Source of the DNA: Acidimicrobiaceae bacterium
Lineage (GTDB): Bacteria; Actinomycetota; Acidimicrobiia; Acidimicrobiales; RAAP-2
NCBI GenBank assembly: GCA_027306755.1
Contig: DAHUZE010000080.1
Span: 1 to 49,396 of the forward strand
Length of the DNA: 49,396 nucleotides
Reading direction: 5' to 3'
A model generated the notes under the pieces. That model was not told where the DNA came from, did not search any database, and saw nothing but the letters and a program-made list of their open reading frames with translations. Positions 1 to 6,890 of the stretch are shown in pieces (positions within the stretch are counted from its first letter, which is position 1; each line of letters starts with the position of its first letter). The position numbers and the translations under genes are program-made.

Positions 1-111
1 CCGGCAGCTGGTGACCACGGCGACCGAGGCGAAGCCGACCATGTAGAGGAGAACGGTGCCCAGCGATACGACGACCAACGAGAACAGCACATCCCGCAGC
101 ACTTCGACCAT
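1..111 (-). CDS. N-terminal fragment of a small membrane protein (cut by window edge)
   Basis: An ATG at 111 opens a frame that runs off the left edge after 37 codons. The visible residues begin MVEVLRDVLFSLVVVSLGTV and are almost entirely hydrophobic, so this is the first transmembrane segment or a signal anchor of an integral membrane protein. It is divergent from the response regulator gene to its right. The family cannot be named from 37 residues. Confidence 0.4.
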   Translation of the reverse strand, partial: MVEVLRDVLFSLVVVSLGTVLLYMVGFASVAVVTSCR

Positions 112-213
112 GAGCCAATCGTGAACGGATCGCCGTCCGAGCGGAACCCGGAGACCCAGGGACCCAGGGTCGTGATCCTACGCGCCACCTCCGTGGAATC
201 CCGGAACGGTCCA

Positions 214-1008
214 ATGCAGTCCAGGGTGGCGGCACGGCCCCAGCGGGCGCAGACTGGGGCCGTGCGCCACGCGCCCATCGAATCCTCTGGCTCAGGTCTT
301 GCCTCCGGCGAAGGAGCTCCCGGAGGTGGAGCCGGGGGGCGGACCCCGATCCGGGTCGTGGTCGTCGACGACCACGCGCTTGTGCGAGAGGGCAGCGTGC
401 AGCTCTTGGAGCAGGAGTTGGACCTGCAGGTCGTCGGCCAAGCGGGCAGCGGGGAAGAGGCGCTCCGCCTGCTCGAGGCGGTCGCTCCCGACGTGGCCCT
501 CGTCGACGTCGCCCTTCCGGGAATGAGCGGCCTCGAGCTCGCCCGCGAGATGATCGCGCGCGGGCTCGGCTGCCGGGTGCTCGTGGTCAGTGCCTACGAC
601 GACTACGCCTACGTGAGCGAGGCCTTGGAGCTGGGCGTGGGCGGCTACCTGCTCAAGACCGCGTCGGCGCGTGAGCTCGTCGATGCGGTGCGCGCAGTCG
701 CCGACGGGGTCGTTGTGTTGGACGCCGAAGTGTCCGTGCGTCTCGGGCGCAGGAGCCGCAACGGCTCCGCGCGGCCAGCCGCGGCTGCGCTCACCTCCCG
801 TGAGACCGAGGTCCTCGCGCTGCTTGCGCGGGGAAGATCGAACAAGGAGATCGCCGCCGAGCTCGCCCTCGGTGTTCGCACGGTCGAGAGCCACGTCTCG
901 AGCCTTCTGGCCAAGCTCGGCGTCGCCTCGCGTACCGAGGCGGTCGCCTACGCGCTCTCTCATCGTCTCGTCTCGCCGGAGAGTCGCCGCGGTGAATCGC
1001 GCCCGTAA
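214..1008 (+). CDS. NarL/FixJ-type two-component response regulator
   Basis: The protein has an N-terminal receiver domain beginning at PIRVVVVDDHALVREG, with the acidic pair VDDH, the phospho-acceptor Asp in LVDVALPG (codon at 505-507) and the conserved Lys in YLLKTAS. A C-terminal LuxR-type helix-turn-helix follows (LTSRETEVLALLARG, then SNKEIA and VESHVSSLLAKLGV). It is a cytoplasmic DNA-binding regulator activated by phosphorylation. The frame is open from a GTG at 121. I chose the ATG at 214, the only ATG before the receiver domain, but a GTG at 262 is also possible and the extra N-terminus looks disordered. Its 3' end overlaps the histidine kinase gene by 17 bp, so the two form a translationally coupled cognate pair. 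Confidence 0.85.
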   Translation: MQSRVAARPQRAQTGAVRHAPIESSGSGLASGEGAPGGGAGGRTPIRVVVVDDHALVREGSVQLLEQELDLQVVGQAGSGEEALRLLEAVAPDVALVDVALPGMSGLELAREMIARGLGCRVLVVSAYDDYAYVSEALELGVGGYLLKTASARELVDAVRAVADGVVVLDAEVSVRLGRRSRNGSARPAAAALTSRETEVLALLARGRSNKEIAAELALGVRTVESHVSSLLAKLGVASRTEAVAYALSHRLVSPESRRGESRP

Positions 1009-2428
1009 GGTTGCACTCGGCGACGTCGTGCGTCGGGCGGCGCATCCCCCGCTCGGTGAATGGCGCTTTTGGTCCATCCAGGCGATGGTCGTCCTCCTCG
1101 CTGGGCTCCATCTTCTCGTCGACCTCAACACGTCGATCGAGTCCGGGGCCCTCCCAGGCGGTATTCCCGTCGCCTTGCTGGTCGTCCCCGTCGGTTATGC
1201 CGCACTGCGCTTCGGGCTGGCCGGCTCGGCCGCGACCGGGCTGTGGGCCACGGTGCTGTGGCTGCCGGACCTGCTCCTGCCCTTCAGCGAAGGCCACGCG
1301 CCGTCCGACGTGATCAACCTGGCCCTCGTCGACGCCGTCGCGTTCGTGTTCGGTCAGCAGATCGAGGCCGAGCGCCTCGCGCATACCCGCATCGAGGAGG
1401 CGACCGCCGAGCTCCTCGTCGCAGAGGGGGGCTACCGCCAGCTCTTCGAGACCAACCGCGCCCCGATCGTGACTTTGGACGCCGACGATGTCGTGACCGG
1501 CGCCAACCCGGCCGCTCGCACCCTCTTCGGCGACGAGGTGGTCGGTACCCCCTGCGCTGACCTCCTGGACGAGCAGGGTACCGTCGCCGGGGGCCAGTTG
1601 GTCACTGTGGACTACCGGGACTACCGGGTTGGACTCGTGGCCCTCCCGATCGGCAATACCCTTGCCACCACTCAGCTGGTTTTCGAGGATGTCACCGAAG
1701 AGCGTGCCGAAGGAAGGAGGGCGACGCGCTACGCGGCCCTCGTCGTCGCGGCCGAGGAGGACCAGCGCCGACGGCTTGCCCGCGAGCTGCACGACGAGCC
1801 CCTCCAGCTCTTCCTGCACTTGGCGCGGCGCCTCGAGAGCCTCGAGGCAGAGACGGGCACCACCGGTCTGGCCGAAGCACGTGCCCAAGCTCTCGCCGCG
1901 GCGGTCCGCCTGCGGAGCCTCGCCCGTGACCTGCGCCCGCCGGCGCTGGACCAGCTCGGTCTCGTGGCCGCGCTCTCGAGCTTCCTCGCCGAGGTGGAGG
2001 ATGAGACGGGTCTGGACACCGATATCGAGGTTGCCGGTGTCGAGGCGCGGTTTGCCCCCGACGTCGAGCTCGCTGGCTTTCGGATCGTCCAAGAGGCGGT
2101 ACGCAACACGGTCCGTCACGCCCGGGCGCGCCACGTGCACATCCTCGTCGGCTTCGCGCCCAAGGTGCTGAGCCTCACGATCGCGGACGATGGCCGAGGC
2201 TTCGTCCAGGAGGAAGCCGACAGCCTCGCTTCGGGGCACCTCGGCCTGTTGGGCATGATCGAGCGGTCAAGCCTGCTCGGCGGTCACCTGGAGGTGAAGA
2301 GCTGCCCCGGCAAGGGAACGCTAATCGGGGCGACCCTCCCTGGTGACGCGCACGGAGCAGTCCCACGCCAAGTGGCCCAGGGGTATGCGCCTATCGATGA
2401 CTCACGCCGAATTGCCCGCGAACGGTGA
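992..2428 (+). CDS. membrane-bound sensor histidine kinase, NarL/DesK type (HisKA_3)
   Basis: The 478-residue kinase starts at a GTG inside the end of the response regulator gene. Hydrophobic segments near residues 30-120 form membrane spans. A PAS-like domain follows (YRQLFETNRAPIVTLDADD). The dimerisation/phosphotransfer region carries RRLARELHDEPLQ with His267 as the likely phosphorylated residue. The HATPase domain shows an N-box (IVQEAVRNTVRHA) and a G-box (IADDGRGF), with a further GHLGLLGMIER motif. The H-D-E-P motif and compact ATPase domain are typical of HisKA_3 kinases that pair with LuxR-type regulators like the upstream gene. The signal is unknown. The PAS domain shows no haem or flavin hallmark that I can read. 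Confidence 0.9.
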   Translation: MNRARKVALGDVVRRAAHPPLGEWRFWSIQAMVVLLAGLHLLVDLNTSIESGALPGGIPVALLVVPVGYAALRFGLAGSAATGLWATVLWLPDLLLPFSEGHAPSDVINLALVDAVAFVFGQQIEAERLAHTRIEEATAELLVAEGGYRQLFETNRAPIVTLDADDVVTGANPAARTLFGDEVVGTPCADLLDEQGTVAGGQLVTVDYRDYRVGLVALPIGNTLATTQLVFEDVTEERAEGRRATRYAALVVAAEEDQRRRLARELHDEPLQLFLHLARRLESLEAETGTTGLAEARAQALAAAVRLRSLARDLRPPALDQLGLVAALSSFLAEVEDETGLDTDIEVAGVEARFAPDVELAGFRIVQEAVRNTVRHARARHVHILVGFAPKVLSLTIADDGRGFVQEEADSLASGHLGLLGMIERSSLLGGHLEVKSCPGKGTLIGATLPGDAHGAVPRQVAQGYAPIDDSRRIARER

Positions 2429-2519
2429 CCTGTTGACGTACCAATAGATGCCCGGGAACGACGGACCCCGCTGCTGCCTCGGTCTTCGACGCCTAGATGC
2501 TCGGTGCCACCTGCTCTGG

Positions 2520-2837
2520 CTTCGGTGGTGTTGCGACAGATGACAGCCACGTTGTCGGAGCGCTCCCTGCCGGCGAAGCCAGTATGGCCTGGCGCGCCTG
2601 CTCATATACGGCGGTCGAGGTACGCGACCGCCACCCCGCTCCACGGCGGATGCTCGCGTAGCCCGGGAGGAAGTCGTTGACCGCCGCCACCACCTCGACC
2701 AGTGGGGCGGTCGATGCCGCCGCATCCAGATCGACGTAAGGGCGCTCGACACCGTCGACGCACGGCGCGGACTCGCCCTGGCCGAGCAGGCGGGTGAGGC
2801 CGCTGCGAGCAACGTTTGCATCGGTAGTCTCACGCAT
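2520..2837 (-). pseudogene. truncated, frameshifted class V aminotransferase (cysteine desulfurase-like) N-terminus
   Basis: An ATG at 2837 is preceded by a good ribosome binding site (AAGGAG). The product reads MRETTDANVARSG and then YVDLDAAASTAPLVEVVAAV, PGYASIRRGAG and AVYEQARQAILA. This matches the N-terminal substrate and PLP-fold region of class V aminotransferases (SufS/isopenicillin epimerase-like). At about 2578-2580 one base appears to be missing. Restoring it continues the homology in another frame as FAGRERSDNVAVICRNTTEA, the usual next block. Homology fades near 2520 and the remaining two thirds, including the PLP Lys, are absent. It is a decayed gene remnant. Confidence 0.65.
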
Positions 2838-2841
2838 CGCG

Positions 2842-3139
2842 TGCTCCTTGTCCTCCGGGCAATGCTCTCGCCGCACTGCTCTCGGTGCCGCGCGTGAGGT
2901 CGTGGACGGGCCAGCTCGCTCGTTTCGGGTCCGCCGTAGGCGCCGTTGGCGATCTCGGACCTGCCGCCCATCATGCCCCCGCCGCCTTGTGTGCTCGATC
3001 CGGTCGATGGCTGCTCGGAGCCGGTGGAGGACGACGGCAAGGCGCTGGTCCCGTGGCTGTCGGCCACGGCGAGGTCCCCTGCGCCGGAGCCGCAACCGAC
3101 GACGAGAGCGAGTGCGGGGACGATCTTGATCCAGTTCAC
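2842..3139 (-). pseudogene. remnant of a small lipoprotein gene
   Basis: A GTG at 3139, with GAGGAAG a few bases upstream, starts MNWIKIVPALALVVGCGSGA, a short lipoprotein signal peptide with lipobox VVGC. A low-complexity Ser/Gly region follows (SSSTGSEQPSTGSSTQGGGG). Past about residue 80 the frame becomes Arg-rich and looks out of register, and it stays open through the aminotransferase remnant without a sensible stop. The N-terminus is probably genuine and the gene is probably broken or fused to unrelated sequence. No family is recognised. Confidence 0.35.
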
Positions 3140-3170
3140 CGTGGTTCTTCCTCGGGGCGCAGCCCACGCT

Positions 3171-3202
3171 GGTCACCTCACCTCACCTGACCTCACCTGA
3201 CC
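3171..3202. repeat. short tandem repeat (CCTCACCTGA-type units)
   Basis: The segment reads as repeats of CACCT/CCTCACCTGA with two exact 10-bp copies at 3181-3190 and 3191-3200, flanked by partial copies. It lies just upstream of the lipoprotein remnant and downstream of the PIG-L remnant, in the decayed block. Confidence 0.6.
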
Positions 3203-3254
3203 GAGACGAGCTCGGTGACGGAGCTGGCGACGGCCACGAGGAAGCCGACGGCCA

Positions 3255-3473
3255 TCAGGTAGGAGGCACCGTTGCTCTCGGACGGGGGCTCGCACCCAGC
3301 GTCGAGGATTCCCCGTGGGTGAAGCAGAGCACGCGGATCGTGCTTCCCTGTTCGACGAAGGATCCGATCACGCCGCCCAAGCCGAAAGACTCGTCGTCGG
3401 GATGGGCGCACACGGCCAGAACCTCCCTCGCTACGGGGAGGGTGGCGCAGGTGCCGCTCGTAGCGTTGAACAC
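3255..3473 (-). pseudogene. N-terminal fragment of a PIG-L/LmbE family deacetylase
   Basis: From a GTG at 3473 the frame encodes VLAVCAHPDDESFGLGGVIG and then IRVLCFTHGESSTLGA. This is the hallmark start of LmbE/PIG-L N-acetylglucosamine deacetylases (mycothiol-type enzymes), with the zinc-binding AHPDDE motif. Homology stops at STLGA and the frame ends at 3255, so only about 70 of a usual 230-270 residues remain. The neighbouring frame down to 3193 ends in a hydrophobic tail, MAVGFLVAVASSVTELVSVR, of unknown origin. This is a truncated pseudogene in the decayed block. Confidence 0.65.
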
Positions 3474-3544
3474 TCTTGTTGGCGAGACATCCCGCCGAGC
3501 GGAATACCGGCGCTCGCGCCTGGCGCTCGATCGGGACCCAGGCG

Positions 3545-4762
3545 CTACCAGCCGAACGTGGTAGGCATGCGCCGGCCGCGCCTGGCGTGCCAGAGGTAAG
3601 TGCGTTCGAAGACCCGCTTGGCGAGCAGCCAGTGGCGGCCTTCAGAGACGGTCGGGATCGTGTTGCGCGGTGGGCGTACCGGGTTGACGGACATATAGGC
3701 GCCGCGATCTCCCATGTCGAGCACGCAGCGTGCCGACAGCTCGGCGGGGGTCACCTCGCCATGGCCGGCGATCCGCGCCGCGATGTCCCGGGCCGCGATC
3801 TGCGCCATCTGCTCGGTCATGTGCCCGGTCTTGGGGAAGTTGACCGGCACCGGGGTGTCTCCCACTGGCGCCATGGCGACGGCCACCCCGACGCCATAGA
3901 CACCGCCCGCCATCTGGTGGCGGTAGTGGGCGTCGACGGGGAGGAAACCCTTGGGGTTGGCGAGCCCGGCGCTGTTGGCCACCGCCTCGACCCCGGCCAG
4001 CGGCGGGATGACGATGGAGAGCACCGAGGGGACCGGGGAGGCCCCCGCCACCTCGACGGCCTCGCGGGTGATCTTTCTCACCGCGGCCGAGGTGGCATAG
4101 GAGATGTCGCGCTCTTCGAGCTCGCCTTCGAGGAGCTGACGGATCTTGCCTGCCCCGCCCATGCCCATGTGCCCGAGGAACGGCTCGGGGGTGAGGAAGG
4201 TGATCGGCACCTGGTGGCGCAGCTTGCGCCGACGCAGTAGGTGGTCGAGCTCGAACGCGAGCTCGTAGGCCGGTCCGATGCAGCTCGCACCCGGCGCGGC
4301 CCCGACGACGACCGGTCCGGGCGCCTCCAACAGGGACTGGACCGCAGAGCGCAGCTCCTCGGCCTCGGGGGCCGACATCGGCGAGTGCCCCGGCCCGTCG
4401 AAGGGGCCGAGGCCTTCGACGGCCTCGTTGGCGCTGCGGTGCCCGGTGGCGATGACGAGAAAGTCATAGGGATGCTCGCCTCGTTGGGTTGCGACGAGCT
4501 TTCGCTCGGTGTCTACGCCGGTGATGGTCTCGTGGACGAAGCCCACGTGCTTGGCGGCAAGCGGCTCGGCTAGGTCGAAGGAGATCTGCTCGAGGCGTCG
4601 CCTGCCCATGGCCACCCATGGGAGCGAGGGAACGAAGGTGAAGCGGCGGTCCTTGGAGATCACCGTGATCGCTGCCTGGTCGGGCCCGAGGTGGCGCCGC
4701 AGCTCGTAAGTGGTGGTGAGGCCGCCGAAGGAGCCGCCGGCGATCACGACCCGCACGGCCAT
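3545..4762 (-). CDS. sqr: sulfide:quinone oxidoreductase-like FAD-dependent oxidoreductase
   Basis: The 405-residue flavoprotein has an N-terminal FAD-binding dinucleotide fold (VVIAGGSFGGLTTTYELRR), the ATG motif FLVIATGH, a second GxxxG fold (PVVVGAAPGASCIGPAYE) and the C-terminal FPKTGHMTEQMA block typical of SQR enzymes. Cys161 and Cys346 sit where SQRs place the redox cysteine pair. SQR oxidises sulfide at the membrane surface and passes electrons to quinone. The ATG at 4762 is chosen because GAGGTGGGG lies just upstream; an upstream extension is unlikely. It is the last gene of the ArsR-rhodanese/DsrE/SQR operon, which supports sulfur oxidation over an NADH dehydrogenase role. Confidence 0.8.
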   Translation of the reverse strand: MAVRVVIAGGSFGGLTTTYELRRHLGPDQAAITVISKDRRFTFVPSLPWVAMGRRRLEQISFDLAEPLAAKHVGFVHETITGVDTERKLVATQRGEHPYDFLVIATGHRSANEAVEGLGPFDGPGHSPMSAPEAEELRSAVQSLLEAPGPVVVGAAPGASCIGPAYELAFELDHLLRRRKLRHQVPITFLTPEPFLGHMGMGGAGKIRQLLEGELEERDISYATSAAVRKITREAVEVAGASPVPSVLSIVIPPLAGVEAVANSAGLANPKGFLPVDAHYRHQMAGGVYGVGVAVAMAPVGDTPVPVNFPKTGHMTEQMAQIAARDIAARIAGHGEVTPAELSARCVLDMGDRGAYMSVNPVRPPRNTIPTVSEGRHWLLAKRVFERTYLWHARRGRRMPTTFGW

Positions 4763-4853
4763 CACCCCACCTCGTCCTGGTCGGCACTCCTGCACGGACA
4801 CCACGCCCGGGTCCTCGCGGCGGCGACAGGAGCGACTGGGTGCGCCGGTGTGC

Positions 4854-5204
4854 TTAGAAGCTCACGACCTTGTCGGCCCAGATCGTCCACTCCGCCACCT
4901 CCTCGAGGCTCGAGCGACGGGCGCCCTCGACCAGCGCCTCGTCAGCAAAGGCCCGGGCGTCCATGCAGGTGCCGCAGCAGCCGACCTCGCCGCCGTGGCG
5001 GATGACCGCGGTCACCATGCGATCGAGGTGGTAGTAGCCGTCGGGCAGCTTCTGGTTGGCGAGCGCGCAGCCGACCGCGTCGCCGAAGAGGAACACCCGC
5101 ACCTCGACGCCTTCGCGCCTGGAGAGGGTGCCCGCCAGGCGCAGGCCGTTCCAGGAGCGCTCGGTGCCATAGGGGGGATCGTTCAAGATGACGAGGATCT
5201 TCAT
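4854..5204 (-). CDS. DsrE-family sulfur-relay protein
   Basis: The 116-residue protein begins MKILVILNDPPYGTERSWNG and contains RVFLFGDAVGCALANQK and VGCCGTCMDARAF, the latter with the cluster of Cys expected of DsrE/TusD-like persulfide carriers. Such proteins accept sulfane sulfur and hand it to rhodaneses or oxidising enzymes in the cytoplasm. The ATG at 5204 overlaps the stop of the upstream ArsR-rhodanese gene as ATGA, showing coupling, and the SQR-like gene follows after about 90 bp. The specific substrate is not readable from sequence. Confidence 0.8.
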   Translation of the reverse strand: MKILVILNDPPYGTERSWNGLRLAGTLSRREGVEVRVFLFGDAVGCALANQKLPDGYYHLDRMVTAVIRHGGEVGCCGTCMDARAFADEALVEGARRSSLEEVAEWTIWADKVVSF

Positions 5205-5899
5205 CGCGGGCTCCTCCTCGACGCCTGTGCTCCGGTGGTCACGGGCAGCCTGGCCTGGCGCCACTCGGGCATGCCGTCCTCGAGACAGCGCGCCCTACGG
5301 CCCGCTGAGCGCAAGCGCGCCACGGCCTGGGGGGCGAGCAGGCACAGCGGCCCACGGCAGTAGGCGACGACCTCGACGTCGGGATCGAGCTCGAAGAGGC
5401 GTGCCTCGAGGTGCTCCAGGGGCAGCGAGACCGCCCCGGAGATGTGGCCAGCCTCGTACTCCTCGGGCGGGCGCACGTCGAGCACCACCACGTCGCCGGC
5501 GCGCACCCGGGCTAGTAGTTCGGACCGGGTCACCCGCTCGGCCTCACCGTCCGCTGCGCCGATGTCGCGCAGGATCTGCTCAACCTCTGCGAGGCGCGCC
5601 CGGGCGAGGTCCCCGAGGGCAGTCACGAACCGGCAGACCTCCGCGCCCGCGGCGCGGTAGTAGACGCGGGTCCCCTCCCGGCGCGTGGTCACCACCCGGG
5701 CCTGGCGCATCACCTGCAGGTGGGCCGACGCGGTCGTCAGCTTCAGGCCGGTGGCGGCCGCAAGGGCCTCCACCGATCGTTCGGCTTGGCAGAGCAACTC
5801 CAGCAGCTCGATGCGCTTGGGATGGACGACGACCTTGCCGATCCGAGCCAACTGCTCGTAGAGGTCGTCACGCTCACCAAGCCAGGGCTCATATTCCAC
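5201..5899 (-). CDS. ArsR-family regulator fused to a rhodanese domain
   Basis: The 232-residue protein has an N-terminal ArsR winged helix (VVVHPKRIELLELLCQAERS, then GLKLTTASAHLQVMRQARVV and the wing TRREGTRVYYRA). A C-terminal rhodanese domain follows (VVVLDVRPPEEYEAGHISGA) with active-site Cys181 in AYCRGPLC; Cys186 gives a possible persulfide or disulfide partner. ArsR-rhodanese fusions are plausible reactive-sulfur sensors, and the downstream DsrE and SQR-like genes fit that. I use the GTG at 5899, which gives VEYEPWLGERDDLYEQLARI. The 97-bp gap to divergent padR holds the control region. Confidence 0.85.
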   Translation of the reverse strand: MEYEPWLGERDDLYEQLARIGKVVVHPKRIELLELLCQAERSVEALAAATGLKLTTASAHLQVMRQARVVTTRREGTRVYYRAAGAEVCRFVTALGDLARARLAEVEQILRDIGAADGEAERVTRSELLARVRAGDVVVLDVRPPEEYEAGHISGAVSLPLEHLEARLFELDPDVEVVAYCRGPLCLLAPQAVARLRSAGRRARCLEDGMPEWRQARLPVTTGAQASRRSPR

Positions 5900-5945
5900 A
5901 GATCTATGGATAACAGAGTGCGCCGGCCTGCGCAAGCCGTTCCTG

Positions 5946-5987
5946 TGTCAAGGTGCAGCGCGCTTACCCATGTAAGTCACCTATAGT
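5946..5987. promoter_or_regulatory. divergent control region with inverted repeat and a leaderless-type -10 box
   Basis: Between the ArsR-rhodanese and PadR genes lies a perfect inverted repeat CTTAC-CCAT-GTAAG at 5963-5976, a plausible operator. Six bases further, TATAGT (5982-5987) resembles a -10 box. Transcription would then start at about the padR ATG at 5997, giving a leaderless or near-leaderless mRNA. On the minus strand a consensus -35 hexamer TTGACA sits at 5946-5951, but no convincing -10 lies 16-18 bases beyond it. Which regulator binds the repeat is not known. Confidence 0.45.
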
Positions 5988-5996
5988 GGGGTCACC

Positions 5997-6446
5997 ATGA
6001 AAGTCGATCGCCAGCCACGGTGCCGCTGCCGGGTCGGCCCGGGCCGCTTCGAGGTCCGAGCCCGCATCGAGCGCTTCGCCGAGCCGGCCGTGCTGCTCTT
6101 GCTGGCCGAGGGCCGAAGCCACGGCTACCAGCTCGCCGACCAGCTCGAGGAGCTGGTGGAAGACGGCCGGGTGGACTTCGGCAACCTCTACCGGCTGTTG
6201 CGTGCCCTCGAGGAGGAGGGACTCGTCGCTTCGACGTGGAACGAGGAGGCTCCCGGACCGCAAAAGCGCGTCTACGAGCTCACCGGCGAGGGCGCCGCCC
6301 TGCTCGACGCCTGGGCGGCGTCGCTCAGTGCGCGACGAGAGCGGATCGGCGCGCTGCTCGCGCGCTACGGGGCAGTCGACAAACCCGTCTACCCCCGAGA
6401 CGACACAATCGACCAGGGTCACGACCAAGGAGGAGCTCCACGATGA
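5997..6446 (+). CDS. PadR-family transcriptional regulator with N-terminal Cys pair
   Basis: The 149-residue protein carries a PadR winged helix: AVLLLLAEGRSHGYQLADQL, FGNLYRLLRALEEEGLVAS and the wing GPQKRVYELTGEGAALLDAW. A CRC pair near the N-terminus (RQPRCRCRVGPGR) precedes the helix-turn-helix and could bind metal or respond to redox state. The C-terminus is a short helical/acidic tail. The stop overlaps the next ATG as ATGA, so it is coupled to the CC/CC-motif small protein. The ATG at 5997 follows the TATAGT box directly, consistent with leaderless translation. Confidence 0.85.
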   Translation: MKVDRQPRCRCRVGPGRFEVRARIERFAEPAVLLLLAEGRSHGYQLADQLEELVEDGRVDFGNLYRLLRALEEEGLVASTWNEEAPGPQKRVYELTGEGAALLDAWAASLSARRERIGALLARYGAVDKPVYPRDDTIDQGHDQGGAPR

Positions 6447-6670
6447 GGGCGATGGAACAAGGCGATGTCGAGCGTGGACCGCGAGGCCGTGGCCACGGCT
6501 GCTGCGGTGGCTCCGGCTGTTGTGGCGGCCACGAGCGAGGTCCGCACCTCGGGCACAAGGAGGAGAGGGCGAGTCGGCGACGGGTGCTCGAGGAGCGCCA
6601 GCGTGACCTCGAGGAGGCGCTCGCCGCGGTGACGAGCGAGCTCGCCGATCTCGGCGCCGATCGTCACTGA
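6443..6670 (+). CDS. small Cys-rich, coiled-coil protein (DUF5320-like arrangement)
   Basis: The 75-residue protein has a Gly/His/Cys-rich N-terminal half with HGCCGGSGCCGGHERGPHLG, a candidate metal-binding knot. A charged helical half predicted to be a coiled coil follows (RRVLEERQRDLEEALAAVTS). This Gly/Cys head plus coiled-coil tail, next to a PadR regulator, recalls the DUF5320 architecture, though membership is a guess. It is coupled to padR by a 4-bp overlap and was probably followed by the methyltransferase whose remains start at its 3' end. Function is unknown. Confidence 0.65.
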   Translation: MRAMEQGDVERGPRGRGHGCCGGSGCCGGHERGPHLGHKEERASRRRVLEERQRDLEEALAAVTSELADLGADRH

Positions 6671-6890
6671 AGAAGCGGGCCCGACGGCACGAAGCGGCCA
6701 CGGGCCTTCGCCGTTCGAGGCGCTCGCCGCCCGCTACGACGCATGGCCGGACGCTCTTCCCCCTCGATCTCGCCGGCTTGCGCCTGCTCTTGCGCCGGGG
6801 CGCCGGTTCCGGCCTCGAGGAAGTCCACGCCAGGGCCCCTGAAGCGCCGCAGCGTGCCCTTGGCCAGTTCCGTGTCGCTTATGGCGTCGC
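6663..6890 (+). pseudogene. decayed class I SAM-dependent methyltransferase
   Basis: Directly after the Cys-rich gene the plus strand reads PFEALAARYDAW (6711-6746), a characteristic opening of many class I methyltransferases. After a frame change, FPLDLAGLRLLLRRGAGSGL and FRVAYGVAPA resemble the following helix and the strand around the SAM pocket, but in broken order. No start codon is left (GTC in the likely position) and nothing remains beyond about 6890, where the opposite-strand radical SAM gene ends. I infer an eroded third gene of the padR operon. The evidence is motif-level only. Confidence 0.35.

Noticed and set aside
292-2239. Long minus-strand open frames opposite the response regulator and kinase
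   Set aside because: They are antisense shadows in GC-rich DNA, with Arg/Gly/Pro-rich composition and no motifs, while the plus strand has complete domain sets.
2402-3139. Long minus-strand frame of 245 codons starting with a lipoprotein signal
   Set aside because: Only the first 80 or so residues look like a protein; the rest is Arg-rich out-of-frame reading of the aminotransferase remnant, so it is not one gene.
3171-3202. CRISPR-like repeat array
   Set aside because: The units are 5-10 bp with no spacers; it is a simple tandem repeat, and no CRISPR array or cas gene was seen anywhere.
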